Shown here piece after piece: positions 50,933 through 60,051 of a DNA stretch of 64,000 nt. A program made the translations under genes and the position numbers. Below the pieces are notes generated by a model, which worked only from the letters and a program-made list of their open reading frames with translations, had not been told where the DNA came from and did not search any database. Location of the stretch: NCBI RefSeq assembly GCF_020567425.1, contig NZ_JAJCVJ010000001.1:1178001-1242000 (forward strand), given 5' to 3'. This DNA is from Salinirubrum litoreum. Its GTDB lineage: Archaea; Halobacteriota; Halobacteria; Halobacteriales; Haloferacaceae. The stretch's first letter is position 1. The number at the start of each line of letters is the position of its first letter.

Positions 50933-52093
50933 TCAGAGGTCGTCCGAGGAGTCGAGACCGAGCGCAGCGGCGGCGTCGAGCAGGCCCGCACCGGACTCGT
51001 TTCCGGACAGGCCGACGTCCTCGGCGGTGCCGGCGAGGCGAGCCCGGACCTCGGTCGGTGCGTAGCCGGCGTCGATCAACAGGCCGGCCGCACCCGCGAC
51101 GTGCGGACAGGACATCGACGTCCCGGAGAACTGCCCGTAGGTCCCGCCGGGGAGCGTGGAGTTCACGTCGACACCGGGGGCGGCGATGTCGACCTCCGGT
51201 CCGGTCGAGGAGAAGCCGGCGAGGCTGTCCGTGCTGTCGGTCGCGGAGACGGCCATGACCTCGGGGTAGGCGGCCGGGTAGCCGACACAGTCCGAGCACG
51301 GCCCGGAGTTGCCGGCGGCCGCGACCTGGAAGACACCGTTGCTGTCGGCGTACTGCACCGCGTCACGCAGGACCGACGACGACGTGGAGCCGCCGAGACT
51401 CATCGAGGCGACGTCCCAGCCCTGATCCGCCACGTACTCGACACCGGCCGCGATGTCGGAGTAGGACCCGGAACCGCGCTTGCCGAGCACCTTCACGGCG
51501 TGGAGCGTCGCCTGCGAGGAGACGCCGACGACGCCCTCGGTGTTGTCGATGGCACCGGCCGTGCCGGCACAGTGGGTCCCGTGGTCGTTGTCGTCGTCCC
51601 AGTCGAACCCACAGGACTTCGGTCCACCCTTACAGCGCGTGAACGCACGGCCCTCGCCGAGTACACCCTGCAGGTCGGGGTGGTCGGAGTCGATACCGGT
51701 GTCGATGATCGCGATGTCGGCACCGGAACCGGTCGTCCCGTTCGCCCGTGCCACGTCGGCGTCCACGCGGTCGACACCGTACGGGAGCGACTGCGCGAGG
51801 GCGTGCATCGTACCGTTCTCCTCGACGTAGCGGACGTCGCCACGGTTGCGGAGCCCCGACACGGCGTTCTCGTTGACGGTGATCGTCATCGCGCCGAAGC
51901 CGAACTCTCGCTCGACCGACGAGGCCGCACTCGCAGCAGCGCGCTTGCCGGCCGTCGAGTCGAAGCCGACGTTCACTTCGACGAGGTCGGATCTGCCGGC
52001 GGATGCCAGTCCGGTCAGCCCGGCACTGCCTGCGACGCCGCCTGTGAGCTTGAGTACGTCACGACGAGTCTTGCCCGTGTTGTTACCCAACAT
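50933..52093 (-). CDS. Halolysin-type subtilase
   Basis: A 386-aa precursor exported through Tat: MLGNNTGKTRRDVLKLTGG. An inhibitor-I9-type propeptide (about residues 38-100) precedes the peptidase S8 domain. The catalytic triad is complete: Asp in AIIDTGIDSDHPD, His in NDHGTHCAGTAG and Ser in FSGTSMSCPHVAG; the oxyanion Asn is in AAAGNSGPCS. It ends shortly after the S8 domain, without the C-terminal extension of the larger halolysins. Extracellular proteolysis. The AT-rich promoter region upstream has a palindrome. Confidence 0.93.
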   Translation of the reverse strand: MLGNNTGKTRRDVLKLTGGVAGSAGLTGLASAGRSDLVEVNVGFDSTAGKRAAASAASSVEREFGFGAMTITVNENAVSGLRNRGDVRYVEENGTMHALAQSLPYGVDRVDADVARANGTTGSGADIAIIDTGIDSDHPDLQGVLGEGRAFTRCKGGPKSCGFDWDDDNDHGTHCAGTAGAIDNTEGVVGVSSQATLHAVKVLGKRGSGSYSDIAAGVEYVADQGWDVASMSLGGSTSSSVLRDAVQYADSNGVFQVAAAGNSGPCSDCVGYPAAYPEVMAVSATDSTDSLAGFSSTGPEVDIAAPGVDVNSTLPGGTYGQFSGTSMSCPHVAGAAGLLIDAGYAPTEVRARLAGTAEDVGLSGNESGAGLLDAAAALGLDSSDDL

Positions 52094-52118
52094 GGTACGT
52101 GTGAGATATGGACACGAG

Positions 52119-52147
52119 TTGATAAGGCTTGAGATTTGAGTTCAAAT
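52119..52147 (-). promoter_or_regulatory. Promoter region of halolysin gene with palindrome
   Basis: A TATA-like CTTATCAAC on the minus strand lies about 28 bp before the ATG. Upstream of it is the palindrome atttga-gt-tcaaat (52134-52147), placed where an activator or repressor would bind. The surrounding 60 bp are notably AT-rich for this genome. Confidence 0.5.
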
Positions 52148-52387
52148 ATAGTATTTTTGGCCAAACGTAACTAGATTGAGTTGTAACCGGAAAGAACCAG
52201 ACGACAATTGTTACGAGTTGTTCGGTCTGATACTTCGGGTTCGGGCGTCGGTTCGAGCGCCGACACGGTGTGATTCACCAGGGCACGTATGCGTCGAGCC
52301 GGCGTGTTTCCTGCGCTGTGTTAGCTTTGGTCACACCCGGGACCACTGGATCGAACGACCCCCTCGTCCCGGCGAGACAGCAGACAC
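52148..52387. other. Gene-free part of the halolysin-DUF2797 divergent gap
   Basis: Nothing further supportable apart from promoter elements at both ends of the 321-bp gap; no repeats or conserved small frame seen. Confidence 0.5.
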
Positions 52388-52392
52388 TTTAC
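52388..52392 (+). promoter_or_regulatory. TATA-like box, leaderless promoter of DUF2797 gene
   Basis: TTTAC centred 25 bp before the GTG at 52415; this spacing supports the GTG start. Confidence 0.5.
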
Positions 52393-52414
52393 CACGCTCG
52401 CCGTAGCTCGTCTC

Positions 52415-53158
52415 GTGCAGATCGTGGGCTACGACCCGGTCGATCCGGCGCTCCTGCTCTCGGACGACGGTGTCCGTCGGCAGTCGCTCGCGCCGGGGAC
52501 CGACCTCGACTTCGCGCTCGCCGACCGGCACTGTGCCGGCGTCCTCGACGGCGAGACCCACCTCGCGTGTGACGCGGAGTCGGCACCCTACTGCCAGGAC
52601 CACACCTACACGTGGGTCTGTGCCCGTTGTACCGGCGACTGTCTGAAAGACGAGATGGACTGCTACGACGACCACGCCATCTACCTCGCCGCCTTCGCGC
52701 CGGCGACGTTCAAAGTCGGCGTGACGAAGGAGTACCGGCTCGAGACCCGCCTCCGCGAACAGGGGGCCGATCGCGCCGTCCACCTCCGGACGGTCGAGAA
52801 CGGGCGGATCGCCCGCGAGATCGAAGCCGGGATCGCCGAGTCGATGTCGGATCGGGTGCGCGTCCCGACGAAGGCCGAGGGACTCCACCGGTCGGTCGAC
52901 GACGCGGCCTGGGCGGACCTGCTCGACGGCTTCGACTACGAGGCCGAGTTCTCGTTCGACTACGGACTCGACCTCACGGACCGGCCGGTCGCAGAGACGA
53001 TCGCGACCGGCACGGTTCGGGGGACACAGGGTCGACTGCTCGTCCTCGACAACGCCGGGACGACCTACGCGGTCGACCTCCGGCAACTGGTCGGCTACGA
53101 CGTACGCGAGGGCGGGACCGACAGGGACCTCCAGTCGAGTCTCGGGGCGTTCGGGTAG
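52415..53158 (+). CDS. DUF2797-family protein
   Basis: A 247-aa protein with a Cys/His-rich zinc-binding region in the first third (CDAESAPYCQDHTYTWVCAR, continuing CTGDCLKDE) and a GIY-YIG-like core: IYLAAFAPATFKVGVTKEYR with R-L-REQGAD following. The motif order (Zn knuckles then YLA-F-FKVG-T) is that of the DUF2797 family, related to GIY-YIG nucleases, although catalytic residues for nuclease activity are only partly visible. GTG start supported by the TATA box. Overlaps no neighbour. Confidence 0.82.
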   Translation: MQIVGYDPVDPALLLSDDGVRRQSLAPGTDLDFALADRHCAGVLDGETHLACDAESAPYCQDHTYTWVCARCTGDCLKDEMDCYDDHAIYLAAFAPATFKVGVTKEYRLETRLREQGADRAVHLRTVENGRIAREIEAGIAESMSDRVRVPTKAEGLHRSVDDAAWADLLDGFDYEAEFSFDYGLDLTDRPVAETIATGTVRGTQGRLLVLDNAGTTYAVDLRQLVGYDVREGGTDRDLQSSLGAFG

Positions 53159-53164
53159 AGAGAG

Positions 53165-53377
53165 TCAGACCCGCGCGCCGACGCCCGCGAACTTCGTCAT
53201 CCCCCAGGTCAACACGATGATCCCGACGACGAACACGCCCAAGGTGCCGAGCAGTGGCACCGGCTCCAGTGCCGCACCGCCGAGAAACGGGCCGCGGACG
53301 ATCAGGTAGCCGGAGCCGAGCGTGATCGACAGACCGACGACAGTCACGAGTCCGAAGAAGAGTGACGTGATCTTCAC
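53165..53377 (-). CDS. Small two-TM membrane protein
   Basis: A 70-aa protein beginning with GTG (VKITSLFFGLVTVVGL). Two membrane helices (about residues 4-28 and 40-60). A longer frame upstream of the GTG is Arg-rich. It lies between DUF2797 and the propeller-like genes, convergent with the former (7-bp gap). Unknown function. Confidence 0.62.
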   Translation of the reverse strand: MKITSLFFGLVTVVGLSITLGSGYLIVRGPFLGGAALEPVPLLGTLGVFVVGIIVLTWGMTKFAGVGARV

Positions 53378-53597
53378 CGGGCGACCACCTCCGCCGAGCG
53401 TGTCATTCTCGACTACATCCTGCGCAGGCACGGGCTTAACTGCTGTCCTCCGATGCACGCCGCCAACTGGTCGAATATTCGTCACTCGACCGTCGGAGCG
53501 GTCCCGCGTTCGAAGTCGCCCACGTCTCACCCACCCGACTTGATCGAATTCCGGAACGTGAGGGGGTCTCTTGGGTCTCTCGTCCGAACAGCCGACT

Positions 53598-54539
53598 ATG
53601 TGGACGTTCGAATCCGCGACGACCCCCGCCTCGTGGACCGCAGTCGACAGCCCCGTCTCCACCACCCTCCACGCCGTCGTGCAGACAGCGAACGGTCCCT
53701 GCGCGGTCGGGAACGGTGGCTACGTCGTCGGCCGGGCGAGCGACGGCACGTGGGGCGTCGTCGTCGACGCCGGGATCGCCGCGAAGCACCGTGCCATCTA
53801 CGACGTCGCGCCGACCGACGACGGCACCCGACTCTGGCTCGTCGGTGCGAGCGGCACCGTCGGCTACTACGACCTCGCTAACGGCGAGCGTCGTGACCTC
53901 TCCGCGACACTGGAGTCGGACAGTGCCCTCCAGTCCGTCGCGGTCTCGGGACCCCGTGGCGCGGAGAAACTACTCGTCGCCGACGCGAACGGGAACGTCC
54001 TCCCAGCGGATATCGACGGCGACGCGCCGCAGTGGGGGCCGGCGACCCGCCCGGCTGGCGGCACCGTCTTCACCGACCTCGCGGCCGACGACGCCGGCGT
54101 CGGCTACGGCGTCGATACCAGTGCAAGCGTCTGGGTGACGACGGACGACGACGGCTGGAAGCGCGTCGGTATCGACGGCGAAGGAGCCAGTCTCTACGCG
54201 ATCACGACCACCGGCGACGGGCTCCTCGTCGGCGGCGGGAGCGGCCGGCTTCAGGCCTCCGACGAGGAGTTCAGGTGGACGCCGTTCTCCGTGGGCCAGG
54301 CGACCGTCTACGGACTGGACGGCGACGCAGACCGGATGGTCGCCGGCGGCGGGAGCGGGAACGTCTTCGTCCGCGAGTCCGGCGGTGACTGGCGGCCCGC
54401 CGACTGGTCGGGGAGTGCGACCCTCTACGGCGTCTGTCTCGGCGAACCGGCCGTCGCGGTCGGGGCCAGCGGGACGATCGTAGAGGGGAGCGGCGAGAGC
54501 GAGGCCACCGACGGCAGTTCGAGCGACAGCACCGCCTGA
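53598..54539 (+). CDS. Beta-propeller-like protein A
   Basis: A 313-aa soluble protein of repeated short beta motifs of the form G-x-Y/W-x2-D/E with Asn/Gly turns (AVGNGGYVVGRASDGTWG, WLVGASGTVGYYDLANG, YGVDTSASVWVTTDDDG, GGGSGNVFVRESGGDW), about five to six blades, ending with VAVGASGTIVEG. The C terminus is a Ser/Asp/Thr tail. It resembles Ycf48/BNR-type propellers. No signal peptide, so cytoplasmic. Paralogous to the protein encoded convergently at 54836. Confidence 0.78.
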   Translation: MWTFESATTPASWTAVDSPVSTTLHAVVQTANGPCAVGNGGYVVGRASDGTWGVVVDAGIAAKHRAIYDVAPTDDGTRLWLVGASGTVGYYDLANGERRDLSATLESDSALQSVAVSGPRGAEKLLVADANGNVLPADIDGDAPQWGPATRPAGGTVFTDLAADDAGVGYGVDTSASVWVTTDDDGWKRVGIDGEGASLYAITTTGDGLLVGGGSGRLQASDEEFRWTPFSVGQATVYGLDGDADRMVAGGGSGNVFVRESGGDWRPADWSGSATLYGVCLGEPAVAVGASGTIVEGSGESEATDGSSSDSTA

Positions 54540-54835
54540 GTCGGCACCTCCAATCGGTTCTAACGCTCGTCTGGGCTCTTCACTCTTCGACCGCACGACA
54601 GACAGCGACGCCTCTCTGAGAGCGTGTGTCGTCAGTGGGAGCCGACGGGGACGACCATGAGGCGACGACGACGAGACGACGAGGCGACGAGAACGACACG
54701 AGAGAGACAGACGAACAGCACCGCGAGAGTTGAGAAGAGCGGGCAGAGCAGATCGAAAACGGTCGACAGCGAGAGACGGCCGACCGCAGGGGACGAACCG
54801 AGACAGACGACGAGAGACGACCGGACCGACTCTGC
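54540..54835. other. Gene-free gap between convergent propeller genes
   Basis: About 300 bp of purine-rich low-complexity sequence (repeated GACGA/GACGAG words near 54660-54720) with no convincing gene. Confidence 0.55.
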
Positions 54836-55921
54836 TCAGGAGGTGGTGGTGGAGTCGGTCGTCGAATCGGTCGTGCTGTCCGTCGTCGAGTCGGTCGTGC
54901 TGTCCGTCGTCGAGTCTGTCGTCTCGTCCGCGTCGACGCCGTCGCCGTCGTGGAACTCGCCACGGTCGTCGAACTGGTCGCCGTCGGGGCTCGTCGTGTC
55001 CTCGGCGGCCTCGCCGCGCGGGCGGTGGATGATCGTCCCGCCCTTGCCGACCGCCACGTCCGGTTTGCCGAGCGCGAGGTCGAACAGGTTCTTCGTCACC
55101 GGCGAGGGGATGCGCTCCCAGCGCTCTTCCGAGTCGCGCTGGAAGATGTCGCCGTTGTTGCCGAGGACGACCATCTGGTCCTCGTACATGTCGAACGCGC
55201 GTAGGGAGGTCTTGTCGGTGACGCCGATGGGCGTCCAGTTCTTGTAGGAGTCGTCGTAGCGGTAGATGCGCCCGTCGCCGGCCGCGATGTAGACGCGACC
55301 GCCGCCGCCCGCGTAGATGTCGTAGAACTTCACCTGCGCGTTGACGACGCCGATATCCTCCCAGCCGTCCTCGGCGGTCGTCTTGAAGGCGTTGCCGGAG
55401 GTGTCGACCGCGTAGCCGATGCCGTCCGGACTCGCGGCGAGCGCGGAGACCTTCGACCCCTTCTTCCCGGGCTTGTGGACCTCGCCCCAACTCACGTCGA
55501 AGCCGTCCATCGTGAACGGGAGAATCTCCCCGGAGCCGTTGGCGACGAGGCCCTTCTCCGAACCGCGTGCCCCGGCGACGGTCATCCCCTCCCACGTCGA
55601 GGTCATCCCCTCCGGGCTGGAGTAGTCGAACTTCTTCTGGGTGCCCACGTCGTAACAGCCGATCGCACCGGAGGAACCGGCGAACCACAGACGCTCGCCG
55701 TCGGACGTGACCGCCAGCCCGCGAAGCTGGTTGTCACGGGTCTTCGGGCCGTCGTCGAAGATGATCTCCCAGTCGTCCTCGCGGTTGCCGAGCAGTGTCC
55801 CGCCGTCACCGATGGCGTAGGGACCCTCGACCGTCTGGACCACCTCGAACAACGCTTTCTCGAAGGGCGATTCGACTTGCTGCCATTCCGGCGCGTCGGC
55901 GTCGGGACCAAGTTCCCACAT
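54836..55921 (-). CDS. Beta-propeller-like protein B with repetitive tail
   Basis: A 361-aa paralogue of protein A: starts MWELGPDADAPEWQQVESPF (compare MWTFESATTPASWTAVDSPV), shares the blade motifs AIGDGGTLLGNREDDW, WFAGSSGAIGCYD and the last blade VAVGKGGTIIHRP. It carries a long acidic tail ending in six or seven TTDS units (DNA repeats near 54842-54930). No signal peptide. The KAP NTPase gene is 210 bp upstream on the opposite strand (divergent). Confidence 0.8.
   Translation of the reverse strand: MWELGPDADAPEWQQVESPFEKALFEVVQTVEGPYAIGDGGTLLGNREDDWEIIFDDGPKTRDNQLRGLAVTSDGERLWFAGSSGAIGCYDVGTQKKFDYSSPEGMTSTWEGMTVAGARGSEKGLVANGSGEILPFTMDGFDVSWGEVHKPGKKGSKVSALAASPDGIGYAVDTSGNAFKTTAEDGWEDIGVVNAQVKFYDIYAGGGGRVYIAAGDGRIYRYDDSYKNWTPIGVTDKTSLRAFDMYEDQMVVLGNNGDIFQRDSEERWERIPSPVTKNLFDLALGKPDVAVGKGGTIIHRPRGEAAEDTTSPDGDQFDDRGEFHDGDGVDADETTDSTTDSTTDSTTDSTTDSTTDSTTTS
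54842..54930. repeat. 24-bp DNA repeat encoding TTDS units
   Basis: A 24-bp unit (two TTDS codon groups) repeats about three times with small variations at the 3' end of the propeller B gene. Confidence 0.75.
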
Positions 55922-56130
55922 TGCGACTGGACGTTCGGCCGATATCCACTTCAATCGGGGCGAACTGTTGGAATTCTGGAACCGATATTCGGTCTGTTTT
56001 ACCTGACCGTCCGGTTACCTCGGGCGATCGGTCACGGCTGTCGGCGGCGTCCCACGGATCCCACCGGAGTCGTCCGGACGAACCTACTTGCCCTCGCTCG
56101 TCGTATCTGCACAGTTGGGAGTGTGAACAG

Positions 56131-58344
56131 ATGGCAGACCAACCGTTCCCGGTGCTCACGGAGGAGGTGGAACGTCTCCTCCCGCCCGTAGACGACGCGA
56201 CGCCGATACCGGCGGTGGAACTGCTCCTGTCGCTGGTCGACCCGGGCCCCGACTCGAAGAGCGAGGTACCCGAGTCGAGCGAATCGGCCGACTTCGGGGC
56301 GTCACGACCCGACCCGCCCGAGTGGCTGTACGACACCACCCTCCAGAGCGGCGACGCCGCCACAGCCGAGGCCCGGACACTCCCCGACTGGCTCTCCGAG
56401 ATCCGACTCCTCTACGAGGAGCAGATGGTTTCGGCGCTCTCGGTCCCGGCGGTGGTCGTCGGCGTCGGGATACTCGTTCCGGACCTCGGAAGCCAACTGG
56501 TCACCGCCAACTTCCTCGGCGTGTACGTGGACGAACTCGTCGCCGAACACGGTGTCGAGACGTTCACAGACTTGCTGACGGACGAGGGCCGGAAGTCCGC
56601 CGAGCGAGTGATCGGGAACAACGGTCCACCCCCGATCGAACACGTCCCGATCCACGCCGACGACCCGCTGACGGACGCCGACGCCGACGAACTCGGGCGG
56701 GACCTGTTCGCCGAGTATCTCGCGCTCCGACTCCGAGACGCGCGGGCCGCGACCTCGGGTGCCTACTCGGTCCACCTCGACGGGCCGTGGGGGGCCGGCA
56801 AGAGCACGCTCCTGCACTTCCTCGACGACCACCTCACGGCACCTCGGACTGCCGACGACGACCGAGAGACAGCGGGCGGCACGGACGACGCGACACCGGC
56901 CGAGTCGGACGGTGCCCCGACACCGACGGAACTGGGCGACGAGTGGGTCGTCGTCCACTTCAACGCCTGGCAACACCAGCACCTCCGGCCGCCGTGGTGG
57001 GCACTGCTGGACCGCATCTTCCACGACACGCGGTCGCAACTCCTGCCGGGTGACCGCCTCCGGCAACGCTGGTGGCGGTTCAGCCGGAGTGGGCGACTCG
57101 CGGCCTACGCACTCGTCGGCGTGTTCGGCTGGGTCGTCGTCGGGACACTCCTCGCGGTGGCGTTCGCCGGGCCGGACTCGCTCGCCGAACCGGGGACGGT
57201 GGTGGCGCAGTTCGTCGCCAACGCGGACGCACTCGGGGCGATATTCGGGGTGGTGGTCGCCGGCCTGGCGCTCCGAGACGCGGTCGTCTCGCCGACGGTC
57301 CCCCGGTCGGCACACGCGGCCCAGCGCTACGTCGACTACCGGAGCGAACCGATGACCGAGATAACGGCGCTGTTCGGCGACCTCATCGAGAGCGTCCAGC
57401 GGAGCAGTCCGCCCGGGAGACGGCGGCAGGTCGCGGTGTTCGTCGACGACCTGGACCGGTGTGCGAGCGAGTACGTGGTCGAACTGCTGGAGGGCATCCA
57501 GACCCTCTTTCGGCGGGCACCGGTCGTGTTCGTCGTCGCGGGCGACGGTCAGTGGCTCACGACCTGCTTCGAGTCGGTGTACGCGGGCCACGAGGCGGTG
57601 GCCGAGACGCCCGGCACCTCCCTCGGGACGCTGTTCGTCGAGAAGACGTTCCAGTTCTCCGCGCCGGTGCCGGGCATCGACCCGGCGCTCCAGTCGGCCT
57701 ACTGGCAGGGACTCACCCGCGTCCGACCGCCGGCCGAGACCGGAGACGGCCAGTCGTCGGATCTGATCGACTCCCGCGAGACCCCTGCCGGGGTCACGAC
57801 AGCGCCGACAGCGAAGACCGGGACCCCGGAGACGGACACCGTCGCCGGGCAGGACGAGGATGCCGAGGCGGAGGTCGGTCCCGGCGCGGAGGACGCGTCG
57901 GTCCGCGAACGCGTCGAGGCACGGCGTGCCGACGTCCGGTCGTTGGCCTCCCGTCGGGAGCAGGCGGCGTCGGAACGACTGCTCCTCTCGACGCTCGGCG
58001 ACCTGCTGGCACCGAACCCGCGCGGCATGAAACGTCTCGTCAACACCTACAGCGCGAACCGGGCACTGGCACTCATCGCCGGAGCCGACCTCTCGGAGGC
58101 AGTGCTGGCGCGGTGGACGATCCTCTCGCTCCGCTGGCCCGCGCTGGCCGACTATCTGGCTCGGCACCCCGAGCAGGTCACGAGCATCGGTGTGTCGAGT
58201 CCGCCAGACGTGGACGAAGACCTCCAGACCCTTTTCGCCGACGAGTCCGGGGACGTCTGGCGGACTGCCTTCGGCGAGGTAGGTGACTCTGTCGAACCAC
58301 TCGACGCCGAGGCTGTTCGGGACTGTGCCGCGATCAGTGCGTGA
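56131..58344 (+). CDS. KAP-family P-loop NTPase
   Basis: A 737-aa protein. N-terminal region (about residues 1-205) with DUF-like helical content, then the P-loop GPWGAGKST (218-226), two membrane-like hydrophobic segments (about 323-347 and 371-389) inserted between Walker A and B as in the KAP family, Walker B AVFVDDLDRC (about 436-445) and the C-terminal Arg-finger stretch NPRGMKRLVNTYSANRALAL. An acidic low-complexity region (about 560-600) follows. The Met at 56131 follows a short promoter. KAP NTPases often act in membrane-associated conflict systems; here the neighbours are the two propellers. Confidence 0.88.
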   Translation: MADQPFPVLTEEVERLLPPVDDATPIPAVELLLSLVDPGPDSKSEVPESSESADFGASRPDPPEWLYDTTLQSGDAATAEARTLPDWLSEIRLLYEEQMVSALSVPAVVVGVGILVPDLGSQLVTANFLGVYVDELVAEHGVETFTDLLTDEGRKSAERVIGNNGPPPIEHVPIHADDPLTDADADELGRDLFAEYLALRLRDARAATSGAYSVHLDGPWGAGKSTLLHFLDDHLTAPRTADDDRETAGGTDDATPAESDGAPTPTELGDEWVVVHFNAWQHQHLRPPWWALLDRIFHDTRSQLLPGDRLRQRWWRFSRSGRLAAYALVGVFGWVVVGTLLAVAFAGPDSLAEPGTVVAQFVANADALGAIFGVVVAGLALRDAVVSPTVPRSAHAAQRYVDYRSEPMTEITALFGDLIESVQRSSPPGRRRQVAVFVDDLDRCASEYVVELLEGIQTLFRRAPVVFVVAGDGQWLTTCFESVYAGHEAVAETPGTSLGTLFVEKTFQFSAPVPGIDPALQSAYWQGLTRVRPPAETGDGQSSDLIDSRETPAGVTTAPTAKTGTPETDTVAGQDEDAEAEVGPGAEDASVRERVEARRADVRSLASRREQAASERLLLSTLGDLLAPNPRGMKRLVNTYSANRALALIAGADLSEAVLARWTILSLRWPALADYLARHPEQVTSIGVSSPPDVDEDLQTLFADESGDVWRTAFGEVGDSVEPLDAEAVRDCAAISA

Positions 58345-58368
58345 GAACTCGATCGAACGCGGCGGCGG

Positions 58369-59646
58369 TCAGTCGTGGACCGCACTCGCCGCGCGCACGA
58401 TGGTCTCCTCGCCGAACTTCGGGCCGATGAGTTGCAGGCCGACCGGGAGGCCGTCCGTCTCGCCGGCCGGCACCGAGATGGCCGGGACGTTGGCGAGGTT
58501 CACGGGGACCGTGTTCGCGTCCGCGAGGTACATCTGCAGGGGGTCGTCCAGACTCTCGCCGAGTTCGAAAGGCGTCACCGGCATCGTCGGCGAGGCCAGC
58601 ACGTCCGCGTCCGAAAGCGCGTCGTCGAAGTCCTGCTTCAGCCACGCGCGAGCGTCCTGTGCCTGCTTGTAGTACTTGTCGTGGTACCCCGCCGAGAGGG
58701 CGTAGGTGCCGAGCAGGATGCGGCGCTTGACCTCCGGCCCGAAGCCCTCGTCGCGGGCCTTCGCGAAGGATTCGTTCCAGTTGCCGTCGTAGCCACCGGA
58801 GACACCGTAGCGCACGCCGTCGAAGCGCGCGAGGTTCGAGGACGCCTCGGACATGGCGATGACGTAGTAGGCCGCGACCGCCGTCTCTACCGAGGGCATG
58901 CTGACCTCGTGGTACTCCGCACCCTGTGCTTCGAGGTCGGCGATGGCGTCCCAGAACGTCTCGACGACGCCCTCCTCGGCTCCTTCGATCAGTTCGGTCG
59001 GGACGCCGATGGTCAGGCCGTCCACGTCGCCGTCCGCGGCGGCGGCGTAGTCAGACGCTGCTCCCTCGTCGTGGGTCGTCGCGTCACGCTCGTCCGGGCC
59101 GGCGAGCACGTCGAGTAGTCCGGCGGCCCCCTCCACCGTGGGTGCGATGGGACCGATCTGTTCGAGACTGTTCGCGTACGCGACGAGGCCGTACCGCGAG
59201 ACGAGACCGTAGGTCGGCTTGATGCCGACGACGCCACAGAAGGCGGCCGGACACCGGATCGACCCGCCGGTGTCGGTGCCGAGTGCGAGGTCCGCCTCGC
59301 CGCCGGCGACCGCCGCCGCGGAGCCACCCGAGGAGCCACCGGGCACGCGGTCGGTGTCCAGCGGGTTGCGCGTCGGGCCGAAGTGGGAGGTCTCCGTGGT
59401 CGTGCCCATCCCGAACTCGTCCATGTTCGTCTTCCCGACGATGGTCGCGCCCGCCGCCTTCAGGCGCTCGACGACCGTGGCGTCGTACGGCGGGACGTAG
59501 TCTTCGAGCATCGCCGACCCGCAGGTGGTGCGCACGCCCTCGGTCGAGATGTTGTCCTTCACCGCGACCGTGGTGCCGGAGAGCGGTCCCTCGTCGGTCG
59601 GGTCGATCTCGGCGTCGGTGACGAAGGCGTTCAGATCCGTGCTCAT
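58369..59646 (-). CDS. gatA: Glutamyl-tRNA(Gln) amidotransferase subunit A
   Basis: A 425-aa amidase. The amidase signature GGSSGGSAAAVAGGEADLAL is complete, with catalytic Ser in TDTGGSIRCPAAFCG and catalytic Lys in GTTVAVKDNISTEG. It supplies ammonia to transamidate Glu-tRNA(Gln) or Asp-tRNA(Asn). It follows gatC directly (adjacent stop and start at 59646/59647). gatB is not in this window. Confidence 0.93.
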   Translation of the reverse strand: MSTDLNAFVTDAEIDPTDEGPLSGTTVAVKDNISTEGVRTTCGSAMLEDYVPPYDATVVERLKAAGATIVGKTNMDEFGMGTTTETSHFGPTRNPLDTDRVPGGSSGGSAAAVAGGEADLALGTDTGGSIRCPAAFCGVVGIKPTYGLVSRYGLVAYANSLEQIGPIAPTVEGAAGLLDVLAGPDERDATTHDEGAASDYAAAADGDVDGLTIGVPTELIEGAEEGVVETFWDAIADLEAQGAEYHEVSMPSVETAVAAYYVIAMSEASSNLARFDGVRYGVSGGYDGNWNESFAKARDEGFGPEVKRRILLGTYALSAGYHDKYYKQAQDARAWLKQDFDDALSDADVLASPTMPVTPFELGESLDDPLQMYLADANTVPVNLANVPAISVPAGETDGLPVGLQLIGPKFGEETIVRAASAVHD

Positions 59647-59925
59647 CTACGACACCTTCGGTCCTTTGAAGAAGCCGTCCTCGGTCTCCGGGGCGTTCGC
59701 CAGCGCCTCCTCCTGGCTGAGGCCCTCACGGACCTCGTCTTCTCGCATGACGTTCACGAGGTCCGGTTCGGACTCCACTTCCGGCACCTCGTCCAGCGCC
59801 TCGAAGTAGTCCAGGATGTCGCCGAACTGGTCGGCGAACTCCGCGACCTCCTCGTCGGCGAGGTCGACGCGCGCCAACTCGGCGACGTGGCGCACGTCCT
59901 CGGCGTCGACAGACGATTCGCTCAT
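59647..59925 (-). CDS. gatC: Glutamyl-tRNA(Gln) amidotransferase subunit C
   Basis: A 92-aa helical subunit: DAEDVRHVAELARVDLADEE followed by FADQFGDILDYFEALDEVPE and the PxVSMR-like ending ETEDGFFKGPKVS. It stabilises GatA-GatB and is translated just before gatA. The Met at 59925 (MSESSVDAEDV) is the family start; the frame upstream is Arg-rich. Confidence 0.92.
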   Translation of the reverse strand: MSESSVDAEDVRHVAELARVDLADEEVAEFADQFGDILDYFEALDEVPEVESEPDLVNVMREDEVREGLSQEEALANAPETEDGFFKGPKVS

Positions 59926-60051
59926 ACTTCGGGCGTGCCCCGGACCGGGAGTAAGGGTTTCGGTCGGTCTCCGAGGACGGCCACGCCGACTCACGAGGGA
60001 CAGATTCATACGACCGTGCCGACTCGGTACTGGAAACCGTCCGTTACACCC

